NCBI GenBank assembly: GCA_017979445.1
Contig: CM030711.1
Coordinates: forward strand, 45,307,560 to 45,371,559
DNA: 64,000 nt
From: Akebia trifoliata
Taxonomy: Eukaryota; Streptophyta; Magnoliopsida; Ranunculales; Lardizabalaceae
Reading direction: 5' to 3'
Position numbers and translations under genes: made by a program
Notes under the pieces: generated by a model
What the model was told of the DNA's origin: nothing
Database searches by the model: none
The model's input: only the letters and a program-made list of their open reading frames with translations
Part shown: positions 1 to 11,208 of the stretch, piece after piece
Layout of the letters: each line of letters begins with the position of its first letter
Position numbering within the stretch: position 1 is the first letter of the stretch

Positions 1-1234
1 CGAACCATGGTCCTCAGGTTTATGATCTCTTGCTCCATCTCCTTGTTTGATGCTATTTTAATTGTTGTAGGTGTCCCAACGTCATCATCCTCCGGAGAAG
101 CCCCAGTATCAATAGGGGGCATCTCAAGCTCCTCGAGCACAAGATTGTTAAATTCCGGTATGAGGAATCCTTCTTCTTCCTCAAAATGTCTACTATGTGG
201 AGAGAACCCAATGAACGGATTATCAATGTTTATCTTCGGATGAGATGCCTCTTCAAGCCAGAGAGAAGTCGATGTCTGATCAAACAAAATTAATTCCTCT
301 TAGGGTCATCATCATTTCTTGGTTTACAATCTTTACGATACAATCCAAAAGGTTAAAAATTCACCCTTTTTTTTATATTAAGAAAGAGATAAGAGATAGC
401 ATAACTTAGCCACTTAATTATCTAAATTGGCTAAGACAGATTTTATGCATATCCTAGCAATCAAACTATACTTTCTTAAAACCCATATTACCTGTTTTAG
501 TAGCAATTTCCATGATGGATTTCATTTATTCCTCAACAATCCTAAGTTCAAATCAGAACCAATCAAATTTTCCTTTATAGTTTATTTTAATGATTTTATG
601 CATATTCTAGCAATCGAAATATTTTTTATTAAAACCCATAATTCTTTAGAAACAAGTCAAAAAATATTGCTTTAGTCGTAGTTTCCATGATGGATTATAT
701 GTATTCCTCACAATCCTAAGTTCGAATCAACACCAATCAAATTTTCCTTTATAGTTTACTTTAATGATCCTATGAACTCCTCACAAACCTATATGATAAC
801 CAAAATTTATTAAAGAAAAGAACTATTTCCATAAATTCAAAGGCAAGATCAACACTTGGGTTTATCAATCTTACTTTGTTTTCTGGTGTGATCAAAGCAG
901 TATCGATGCAGGAAGAGGGCGTCACGGCTTTTTCATCTTCATCAATTTTTGTATCAACAGAATTAAACAAATACATAATCATTACAAGAAGAAATTATAT
1001 TATATATGAAATAATTGAAGGCTAAAAAAAAATAAACCATCAAAACAAATAAGAGAGAAAAATCAAACCTGAAGAACACGTCGGGGGCGAAGGAGGAGAA
1101 CGGGTTGTGGGACGGATTCTTGTATTTCTGATATGGGAATAGAGAAAGCCAGCAAAAGAGAGAGCCAAAGCCACACCTAATTTCAAAATCAAAGGTTTCA
1201 CATCCCTATTATCTTTCACCATCTTCATCCCCAA
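1..1234 (-). CDS. AR791/CHUP1-like coiled-coil protein, 5' part (partial)
   Basis: Three coding exons on the minus strand: 1234-1069, 936-875 and 275 to the left edge. The first joins the second in phase 1 (donor GTTTGATT, acceptor TGAAG), the second joins the third in phase 0 (donor GTAAG, acceptor GATCAG). The N-terminus has a short charged head, a hydrophobic segment at about residues 14-35 (KLGVALALSFAGFLYS), then a basic Pro/Ser-rich stretch, which suggests a membrane anchor. The third exon has an acidic region (HFEEEEGFLIPEFNNL) followed by the start of a likely coiled coil (NKEMEQEIINLRTMV). This layout fits the plant 'actin binding protein family' AR791 (Arabidopsis At1g52080), related to CHUP1. 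Known CHUP1 relatives link membranes and actin; this protein's function is inferred. In-frame ATGs at 1234, 1228 and 1222 leave the start open. The rest lies beyond position 1. Confidence 0.72.
441..770. repeat. Tandem duplication inside the AR791-like intron 2
   Basis: A unit of about 153 bp beginning TTTTATGCATATCCTAGCAA at 441 recurs at about 594 with scattered mismatches and a few indels. Both units contain TTTCCATGATGGATT and AATCAAATTTTCCTTTATAG. It lies in the 599-bp intron 276-874 and has no coding capacity. The rest of that intron is AT-rich unique sequence. Confidence 0.75.
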
Positions 1235-3111
1235 CTACAACTACTACTACTATAACAATATCTCCAATTATAATTCAAATAAAGTACAAAACCACCCATC
1301 TCATCTCAGATTAATAAACAAAATAATAAAGCTCTTGGGATCTCAAATCCTTCTCTAAAACCCTCCATCTACCTGAAAAGAGGGCAAATGTTTCTTATAA
1401 CACACCATCTCTAAGATTGAACTAAATACAAGAAAAATAATAATTCTTTAACTCAGATTAAATCAAACTAGACGAACTATGAGAAAAAAAAAATGAAATT
1501 AAACAGAACCCAGACTAAATCTTTGATGGATTGTTAGAGAGAGATATCTTCAAAGTCTAGTCTTACTTTAATAAGACTTTGATTCTCTTCTTACTCTCCT
1601 GGCTGGCTGAAGGGTAGTTGCGTATGAGACTAAAACAAATGAAAGATTTGGATTTATTATAAATGAAAGTTACATCAAAGAGGGGGTTAGTTCTGGAAGA
1701 TCACAAGACACTTGATTCCCAAATCCCAACCCAACCAACTAATCCAAAATCAAACGAGTGGGTTTCGATTTTTGGTCTTTATTTAAATATGGGTTTAGTT
1801 TGATTTGAGGTTTAAACCCTTGACTCACTTTTCATCGCTTCCCTCCATTTCTGCTTTTTTTTTTCTTTTTCTTTTTTCTGTCATCTTTTACGTGAGCTCT
1901 TTTTTTTTTGTTTGTAATTAAATAATTTATTTGTTCTTACTCTCTTTTTAGTTATAATTATTAATTTTCCAAAAATTAAAGCCAGCAAAAATTTGCTTTT
2001 TAATATTATTTTTTTTTGAGTTCGAATCACGTGGGAAACGAAGTTTTCCACTCGACAAGACCCATTTCTTTGTTTCTATAATTGCGAATGTTTGCTTTCG
2101 TGGGTTTTAATTAAATAAAATGTTTAACTAAAGATAAGGATGATTTAGATTGGATTAATGGGGAAACGGGTCAGACCCAATAACCGTTCTGATCCAAAAA
2201 CTCCAGGTCTGGATTGGGGATTTGGGTTTTGATAAGGATTCTATCCAACAAAGATCCAATTTAATACTTCATCATTTTTTTATTTATCAAATCAACATGA
2301 TTTTTTTTTTTTTAAATATCTTGGTTAATGCAATAATGCCCCCCTCAACTCCTTCCACTCGTTGTGATCGATGATTCAAATTATTGAGATTAACGATGTG
2401 ATTGGTTCGTTTATCAATTAAGGATTTGAGTTTGACATTTTATAGGATTGAGGGGATGTTAAGAAAGAAAGAAAGATTTATTGATTGTGTTGTTAAGATA
2501 CCGCCCCAAAAGTCAAGGTGCATTTAAAAATAAGTCTTTCTCGTGAGGTATAAGAAACAATGATATTTCAGCATATTTCATTTTTCCAACCACCATTAAA
2601 TAGAAGTTCTTCCTGGGTCGGTCCTAATTTTTTGGGTGATTTTAAACATACCCCTCTACATTAGGGTACTTAACTACTTATCACTTTCAACGCAATTTAA
2701 AATAGAAAATAACATTTTCACATCAAAATTTTCTTCATAATACTTGCATAAGAGAAAAATGCTATGAATTGTCATTTTCGATAATAATCCATCAAAAAGA
2801 GCAAAATGACAAACCGATCAAAAGAAATGAAAGAACAAGTTAACATCAAGGACGATAGTCTATTCCAATCTTTTGATGTTAATATCGTGCTCTATGTTCT
2901 TTGATACGTCTTCATCAAAGAGAAGAAAATATCCTGACTTAACATTCTATTCCAAAATAAGAGAGTAAACTTCTTACCCTAACCTAATAGAAGTTCTCAA
3001 AAAATTTACTTATTTTGCGGGACAAAATAAAAAAAAGGTATTTTTCCCAAAACATGCACAACTTATGTCCAAATTCTGATTTCGATATATTATTCATTTT
3101 AATTCCCAAAA

Positions 3112-3254
3112 ACATGAATAAATTATTTTCAGCAAGTTCACTAGTAGGTATTTTTAATTTAAAGTGATGAATTTGTTGGTAATTTATCAAAGAGTTTCTC
3201 ACTTTAAATTAAAAATACCTACCAATGAATTCGTTGAAAAATGATTCATGCATG
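3112..3254. repeat. Fold-back MITE-like hairpin
   Basis: TAGGTATTTTTAATTTAAAG at 3145 and its reverse complement ending at about 3221 form a perfect stem. It extends outward with mismatches (CATGAATAAATTATTTTCA on the left against its complement near 3225-3254). The loop is about 30 bp. No coding capacity. Confidence 0.7.
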
Positions 3255-3340
3255 ATTTCAGAATTAATATTAACAATGTACTCAGAATTTTGTCATTTTC
3301 AACACACAAAATGGTAATTCACCCAAAAAAAAAAAAAAAA

Positions 3341-3450
3341 GGAGAGATTCTATTGCCACCACATTGTGCTAATGCCACTCCAATTCATATGTAATTAGCA
3401 CACATATTGGGGTAACGTTAGCAAAAGCTGGTGTGGAAATAGAAGCTCTC
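3341..3450. repeat. Fold-back MITE with terminal inverted repeats
   Basis: The left end GGAGAGATTCTATTGCCACC mirrors the right end, whose reverse complement starts GAGAGCTTCTATTTCCACAC. The arms continue with partial pairing to the centre (GTAATTAGCACACATATTGG). It is about 110 bp, non-coding, and follows a poly(A) run. Confidence 0.65.
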
Positions 3451-5473
3451 ATAAAAAATTCTTACTTCATATTTTACTTTCGGTTCAATCTGGTTGGACC
3501 GCCGATCAGACCGGGTTATATCGACCCGGTTAATCATTCAGGATAACTATCAATCTTTTAAAAAAATTAAAGACCACCATAATTTAAGTATTTGACTTAT
3601 AAAAAGGTTGGGTCTATTTGCACACACCGAAATGATAAAAGGCACTCACTTACGTAACTTTTGTATTAAAAAAAATTACTAGTTCCCCCTTTCATTTTGG
3701 GTTATTGCACAAAGCATCATCTACTTAATAAAAAATCAAAACTCACTTTCTTCTTCTTCCTTCCGTCCTTCCTTCCTCCCTCCCTCTTCTTCTTTTTCTT
3801 CTTCTTCATGTTCATCTCCTTCTGAGTTTTGTGAGAGGTTGAATCAATGAAGATTAGGTATTTTTTTTTCAAGTTATCTAATTTCTTTCATTTTTTTTTA
3901 ATTTATCTTGTATTTGGTCATCAAGGGAGATGGAAAACCGCTATTAAAACCTTCAAACAACGATTTTAAATTAAATAAACTAAGTTTTTTTAGCAGTTTT
4001 ATTCGGTAGGTAGGTCCTACCAAACATAATTTTCTCAAGTAAATGGTTTCAACTCGATTGGAAGTGTTAGGATAAGAAAAACAAGTAAGATCAAAGAAGA
4101 AGAAGAAGAAATGGTTGGATACCTTTAGGTGTGTGTAATAAGCAATGGAGGTTAAAAAAAAATATTACGTGTGTGCAAAGAAGGTACTTTGTGCAGTTTG
4201 GTCATTCGAGACAAAATTATCCCATATGCTGCGTCCTGGTTCATGGGTGGGGCTGTTGACGATGATGAATTCCAAGATACCTTTAGGTGTGTGTAATAAG
4301 CAATGGTTTCAACGAGAATGGAGATGATGAGGATGATGGTACATAGGCCCTGCTTGATACCCTTTTCATAACAAATTTTTGCATCTTTTTGGATGGCAAA
4401 GTGATCATTTTCCAAAGGAATTTGTTTGTGGGGGAGCGCAAAAATTTGTTGTGATGCAGGTAATGAAATACTGGCACCTAATAAAATTTGCGATGATTTG
4501 CAAGGAGCAGCTGAGCACTTGTAATACTGCAAAATTTTAATTTATGTACATTACGAAGACATGCAATATGCCAAGCAGTGACTTATTCCAGTGGATTTTG
4601 CTTGAAGACCTTCAAGTCAATTGGGTTGTCTTGCTGAGGATTCATTCGATCTCCATATGCAGCACAAAAACATTGGTTAGAAGATTTTCTTCCCAGTAAT
4701 CACTGAATTTAATAACTGTTATTGAGGTCCTAAAGGTATTATTTTTCTTTGTTGAGATGGAAAGTTATCTTTGGCATGGTTCAAAGTTTTGTTCTGTTTT
4801 CGAATGTTTCGGCAAAACATTCAAGATTTGTCTGGGATCGAAATGAAACAGCCCGTGAAACCTTGAACACTTTAGGAGTGTTTCGGTGTTGGAATGTTCT
4901 GTTTAAGACTTGATTTTTCTCTCAATCAGAATGTTGCCTTTGAATTAGATTTTAAAACTTCATCTTTGACACTAACATAAATTTAGTTTAGCTAAGGTCC
5001 AACCCTCAGAGTAGTACCCTGACTTGATTGTTGAATGGACTTTGTACAAGGGCGATTGTTTTCTAGGCAAAAACTATTAACCTCTTTTTAAGAGCATGCT
5101 GACCAGTTTGTAGATTCAATATTTTTCTTGGGAAGTTATGTAACTTTTGCCTGAAAAAAATATTGCGAGTGAATCCCATTTTGAGCCCAAATGAAACACA
5201 AGTCTGAACAATGGATGATCACCGAATATATCTACTTTGACATTGTTGTCAGCATGCACCGTTCATAGTGTTGTTGCCTGCTTCACATTCTTTAACTCTC
5301 TCTTTCTAAGAACTAGAAAGATAGAAAAACAAAAATAAAAAGTGTATGGATGGCAAATTTCACATTAAACAAATTTGCAACAAAATCATGCTCTTTTATT
5401 AGCTAAGTAAAGCATGATCACTAAAACAAAGGAGTTGCAACTAAATCTCATATTGTTCAAAGAGTTGTGCTGG

Positions 5474-5636
5474 AGTGACTTCAAGATTGGACATATTGGA
5501 CCTCACATCTTGATGTGAAAGTGGATATGAACCATAGATGCTTTTTCACTCGCATCTCAAGGAAAAGTATCCATGATTCCCATAGACTTTCACGTCAGGG
5601 TGTGCGTTGTGGGGTCCAATCTTGAGTTCACGTCAG
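5474..5636. repeat. Fold-back MITE-like element downstream of the carrier gene
   Basis: The arms include CAAGATTGGAC on the left and GTCCAATCTTG on the right, plus GATGTGAAAGT on the left and ACTTTCACGTC on the right, in mirror order. It lies about 245 bp beyond the carrier stop codon, so it may be part of its 3' UTR. Confidence 0.55.
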
Positions 5637-5712
5637 TATTATTCTTGTACAAAAAATCATATGAACCACATAGACCTTTCCAACAAGCTTTCTTGTGATT
5701 CATGTCAAGATT

Positions 5713-5938
5713 CAACTCATCTACTGATTCTGCTAGATCAAAGAAATTGATAGAAATGACTTTCTGCTACAACCCACCCCAATTCATGAACTTCTTGATC
5801 TCATCGTATAAAACCAAAATTGCAGCAACTCATCTACTGACTCTGCTAGATCAAAGAAATTGATAGAAATGACTTTCTGCTACAACCCACCCCAATTCAT
5901 GAACTTCTTGATCTCATCGTATAAAACCAAAATTGCAG
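5713..5938. repeat. 113-bp tandem duplication spanning the carrier stop codon
   Basis: Positions 5713-5825 and 5826-5938 are near-identical head-to-tail copies; the one difference I saw is GATTCTGC against GACTCTGC. On the minus strand the 5826-5938 copy supplies the last codons and stop of the carrier. The 5713-5825 copy repeats the same C-terminal coding sequence and stop downstream, in the presumptive 3' UTR. Confidence 0.9.
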
Positions 5939-8900
5939 CAGCACCAGTGCTCCTAAATATGTTTGAAACTGCACCACGGTAGAATGAAGCCACCCCTTCC
6001 AATCTATATATCTTACTCCAGCACTCCAGGGTACTATGGTACATTGGTTTCTCCAAACCAGACTGCATCATCATCCTCCTTCGGACAGTATCAAATGGGT
6101 AAGAAAACATGCCTGCTGAGGTTGTTACTGCTTGGGCCACCACCCAACGCTTCCACAATGCCAACTCAGGTTTAGATTCTTCTGACATCATCTCTTTCAC
6201 TGTATCAAAGCCCCCAAAATATAAACCACGATGGATAATCATCCCATGTAGGGAGGCAGGAAGGCCTCTATATATTCCCCTGATTCCGTCTTTCTTGCGG
6301 ATGGTGCTCAGGAAGTGACAGATTCCTCTAAATTGGCGAGCCTCGGTCTTCCCGATGTCAGCTGCAAGGCGTGTATGAGCAATGTCAAGTGGGTAGATGA
6401 TAATGAGTGTTGTACAACCTGCTGCGGCTCCCGCCACGAAGTTGGCAGGAGCACCAGACATGAAATGATGACCTGGAGATTTGTGACTCCTTAAAATGTT
6501 TTTGTATAGATCCTGCATAGTGGGGGCATAAATGCATTCTTTTGTAACATTCATTAACAAGATGAACGAGTGACCATAAATGCAACAGCATAATGCATGT
6601 ATTATTTTCAAATAGTATACATCCTTTTCACACATTTCAAAGTTTGAAGTATCCATGTTAGGGGGAGCATGGCAAAAATTGGTTTTATTAGTAATATACT
6701 AATTTCAGAAGCTACATTTGTCGAAGAGAGCATAATTAACATGCAAGAGACTCAATGGAAGATGATCAGAAAATGCGAAATACAATTTTTGTTGTTTGTG
6801 GGAAGTAAAGCGTGGGAAAGCATAGATACTGAAGCACCAGGATCAAGCATGCCACATAATGCTGAGGTCTCAAATGAAATGATTGTGACTTGGAGACTAA
6901 CCATTAAAATCCCTCAAAATGAGGAAAAGTGATACAAGAGAGTGGAGCAAACCAGCATTGGTAAAATCCTAAGGTATATAAATTTAAAAAAAAATTAATT
7001 GATTCTTATTATACTTCTCTAAAACGTTCGTATGAGGTCTACCAACTTTGGAGCCACAAAAGGACACGTCAATCTCTATTTAAACTTGACAGAACTCCAA
7101 TTATCAAAATCATTCATATGGAGTTAACTATTACTGATGGACACAGGGATATAGTTACAATTTCGGAACATTTTCATGAAGCCACGCTTTCTTGTTTGTA
7201 TGCAAGTGGAGGTTCGCTTGTTATTTGGTCGTCAAATAAGAGTAAGTGGAGGTCTAGTATTTCTATCAGTATGAAGAAATTTCTTCAGTTCTTGTGGTCC
7301 TCATGGGCGAGTAGGTCCAAACTAGTACCAAGCTTTAAAATCTCATCTTGAGGCAATGATTCAGTTAGGAGAAAAAGTGAGATGCTCTTGACCAAAATAT
7401 TCCGAGACATTCCTGAAACATTAAATGTTTCGTTCCAGTCTCGGATGAAACCGGAATTTTCTACTGAAACATTCAGAAATAGAATGAAACTTTGAACCTT
7501 GCCAGTTCTCGTACATGAGTAGCTAAGAAGACTCTGAGAAAACTTGGCCAGATCCTATTCTTTTGATTAGAGGTTCATTTCCTTGAGGAGATATAATGAA
7601 TGTTCCACTAGGCTAGCATTGAATATGCTTGCCTTGTTGAGGAACTACGGTAGGGGATTCTCCTTTAGGTGTAAGCACATCTAGTTGGAGTATGAGCATC
7701 TTCGTGACTTATTAGAAGGATGGATTTAACTCGTCCATATGTTTGGATAGGCTCACGGAAATAAATCCTTGCAGGAGATCTCCAATGTCAGTTTAAAGAA
7801 ATAATTTCAATCATGCATATCCTCTACCTCCCTAAAAAGTAAGTTAATTTTATTACTTTTTTTTTGTTTAAAAAATTAATCAAAAATATTTTCTAAACAC
7901 ATTGCTTAGAATTAATAAATAAACAGTTGTGATTTTCAAGCGGACAGATGGCTTCAAAGAATAGAGGATTTGGGAGAATGGGATTATTGGTAAAAAAAAA
8001 AATGAAAAATCTGATGATCACATCCATACTTACACTGCCTTCAACTCTTTTCTATAAATAATTAAATCTCCTTATTAGAGTGAGTAGATGAATAGTTGCA
8101 TAGTTCAGATAAGATTTCTTTACCTTCTTTTCTTAATTGGTTTTCTCTAATATCTCATGGTTGAATTTAACTTTCCAAACTTCAATTTTTCCACTTGCCC
8201 TCTATTCATGGCTGAATTAGCATGTAATGTCTATAGTATTTAAGATTTATAACCTCGTTTGCATTCATAAGTGTCTGATGATTTTCTCTCATTTTACATT
8301 CCAATATGTGTGACTACTTCTCTCATTTTTAATGCATTTGTGGTCACATATATAGTATTTTACAAAATTATTAAATCAACTTTTTTTTTAACGTTTGCAA
8401 AATGTGCATATATCTAATTTTTTTAAATTTTTTTATTTCTATCAAAACAATTATGTATATTGTACAATCACATTTGATATTTACTTATTTATCTTTGTGA
8501 ACCTACATTCAACTAAATGACATAAATCGATCATTATCAATTTTTTTGTATACGAAAGAAATACAATTACAATTTTGGATATATGACTATTTTCATAAAT
8601 ATTAAAAAGTTGATATATGGTTGCATCCATTCCTTTTCTCAAGATCTTTAATATCATTTCAAGCATCTATGACTTCATCCTCACAAAAAGACAAAAAATC
8701 CCCCAATGAGACTAAAGTTTTAAATGGTAATCACCAATAAACTTACACAAAGCTCCAATATATGGGCTTGAAAAATCCATTGAAACAATTTGTAGTAAGT
8801 TGCGTATATCGAGGGCATCCCAAATTTAGAGAAATATTCACGTTAGGGAAGCCCTCAATACACATGACACACTGAGATTGGTCAATCAAACTGAGATGTG

Positions 8901-11174
8901 GATTATTTGGTTCATTGAACCCAATGAACACCATTTCATGGATCAAGCTTTATGGGATCCACATAAATGCATTATTTAAAAAAAAAAATGGAATGAAATT
9001 GTTCTAAGGGGTCCAAACACATTTCCTACTTTTGATGAACAAAAATATAATTTCACAGTAACTTCTAAAGTCATAGTTATACACGTTCAAAACATTCACT
9101 TGCACACATATAGACAATCATACAACAAATGCAACTGAATGCATGTTCCCATTTCCAACTATATAAACTAAAGTAAAGTCTATGATAGCCACACACAAAA
9201 TACATGCAAGGGCAAAAGACTATCATTCAACAGCCACCAAGGTGATCTCCCATTGGAGACAGTTGATTGACTTTATTTGATTTTTTATATTTTAAATTGT
9301 CATTTGTCTGGTAGTTAGATAGATTCCAAACTAACTCATTTAAAATTAATTAGTACGTATCTTGAGTACGAAAATTAGGACTAAAAATATGATATGAATC
9401 ATACAGCCCACACATGCAGCCCCACTAATGAAGAGAAAATTTCAAATAGAGCATGTATAGAGGAATATGAAAGGTCCTATTCTAGAATTCCATAAAGACA
9501 TCCAATAGCCACGTACTAGTGAAGCCCCAACACCAAACACTACACCTCTACTCTTGCTGCTTTCATTCCTGCCCATCTCCCATTCATCACTTGTAAATCA
9601 ATATTTCTTGAGCATAAACACCAATAGAGGTAAGGTTTAATATCACCAGATCCATTATTCTTATCTTTAATTAATTGCTCTCACTCGTGAGTATGCAAAT
9701 AGTCATATCAAAATATGTAAGTTCAAATAGTAACGAAGTCATCCCTCAGAGCCATTTCGGGAAACAATTTACGATGAGAAAGAACAAGAGCTCTCATGGA
9801 TTACATTTCAAAATCATGAGCACTATACTTTTCATTCTATCAGATATCAGATGGCACAATAGCGCTCTTTTTCTTTTTCCCTTTTTTTCTTGGGGTGGGG
9901 TGGGGTGGGGGGAGGTGTCATGGGTCCTAGTATTATTATTATTATTTTTACAAAAGAGAAACTCCATCTATGTAGTGTTTCCTTCACACTATATTGACGG
10001 TCCCAAGCCCAGATAAAGGAGGATTGTGTCAGGTTGGCAACAAGTGTAAAAAAATCTTTCATCTCATAACATGAATCCTAACCATAATTTCATTCAATCA
10101 TATAACCAAGGTGTTCCTCGAAGTGACACACTGTACCAAAGCCAGGTTGCAATGGGAAGTAGGAATAGGCAAGTGTTCTTGCATTAGACTAGACGAATGC
10201 AAGTAAAAAAGTTAGTCCAAAAGTGTAGGATCTGTCAAATCTTAAAGCTAGTAGATACAATCGGAAGAAAAATCAATATAGCTTGTTCGCAAGTAACAAA
10301 ATTGGAAGGAGCAAAAGCTAAGAAAATTAATGGCTACAAGCTTTGACACGTAGGGAAAATAAAAAAATTAAAATGGTGTAGCTACAATAGATATTCATCT
10401 AAAGGGTAAAGTTGCAGGTAATAGTCGATCACTTATTCTCCTTTTTTTTTTTTTTTTTTACTTATCAAAAAAAAAAAGAAGAATAAGTGATCAACTATTA
10501 GCCATAAAACTAATAATAGAGAAGGAGATAATTAGCACAATGGTGCTCATGCACCCCAAGATGGATTATCAGAAAACATCAAAAGACAATTCTAGGAAGG
10601 CATCATAGAGGACCTAATCCAAATAAGAGACTTAAACGGTGTCATATATAGAGAGAGAAGGTACATAATATGATATGGTACTTGGAAGACTTAGGTTTGG
10701 TGAAAGAAATGAAATCAAAAATGAAATCCTTGAATTCATGATGCCATATGATCTTGTGAAAGTGAGCACGCATTTCAAAAGGAGGAAAAACATTGAGTTG
10801 CATTTTTTTTTTAATAGCGGAGCTAAAAAAAATCAAATCGACTTTTCCCTCAAAATGATTGTTAAGATTATCCTAGGGGAGAGTTTAACCACAAAACATA
10901 GGTTCATAATTTTAGATGTATACATTAAAAGATAAGAAAGGGAGTGAAAATTACAGATGTCAAAAATCGGGTAGTGGAATCTTAGAGGTAGGGACTACAG
11001 TGATATGAGATGATGCAGCTAAGGCCATTAAAATAGTAGCAAAAGAGTTCCTTGGGAAGACTAAAAGAATCACACTCATAAGGAAAGAGTTCCTTAATGG
11101 TGGAATGACGGAAAAAATCCATTACAGGTTGTGGGAAATAACTAGAGCTAAAGAAAACTTAAAAAACTATAAAA

Positions 11175-11208
<34 letters not shown>

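Larger units (their letters stand above)
1235..5879. other. Intergenic region between the AR791-like gene and the carrier 3' end
   Basis: No gene is recognised here. The part next to 1235 should hold the promoter and 5' leader of the AR791-like gene. Further on are a CT-rich tract (about 3745-3815), fold-back MITEs at 3112-3254, 3341-3450 and 5474-5636, and a direct repeat of about 30 bp (ACCTTTAGGTGTGTGTAATA plus flanks) at about 4118-4147 and 4277-4306. Another copy of the dispersed GTTTCG-rich repeat is near 4775-4870, and the downstream copy of the carrier's duplicated tail is at 5713-5825. Open frames such as 4152-4532 look like chance ORFs. Confidence 0.5.

Noticed and set aside
4118..4306. 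Target-site duplication of an insertion
   Set aside because: The about 30-bp direct repeat is much longer than known target duplications and the segment between has no element features.
4152..4532. 126-codon minus-strand ORF as a gene
   Set aside because: No family resemblance, overlaps a direct repeat, and contradictory frames of similar length exist on both strands.
6513..6656. Open frame extending carrier exon 2 upstream to an ATG
   Set aside because: The residues before DLY match no carrier, a good acceptor (TATGCAG) precedes them, and the true first third of the protein lies at 15700-16026.
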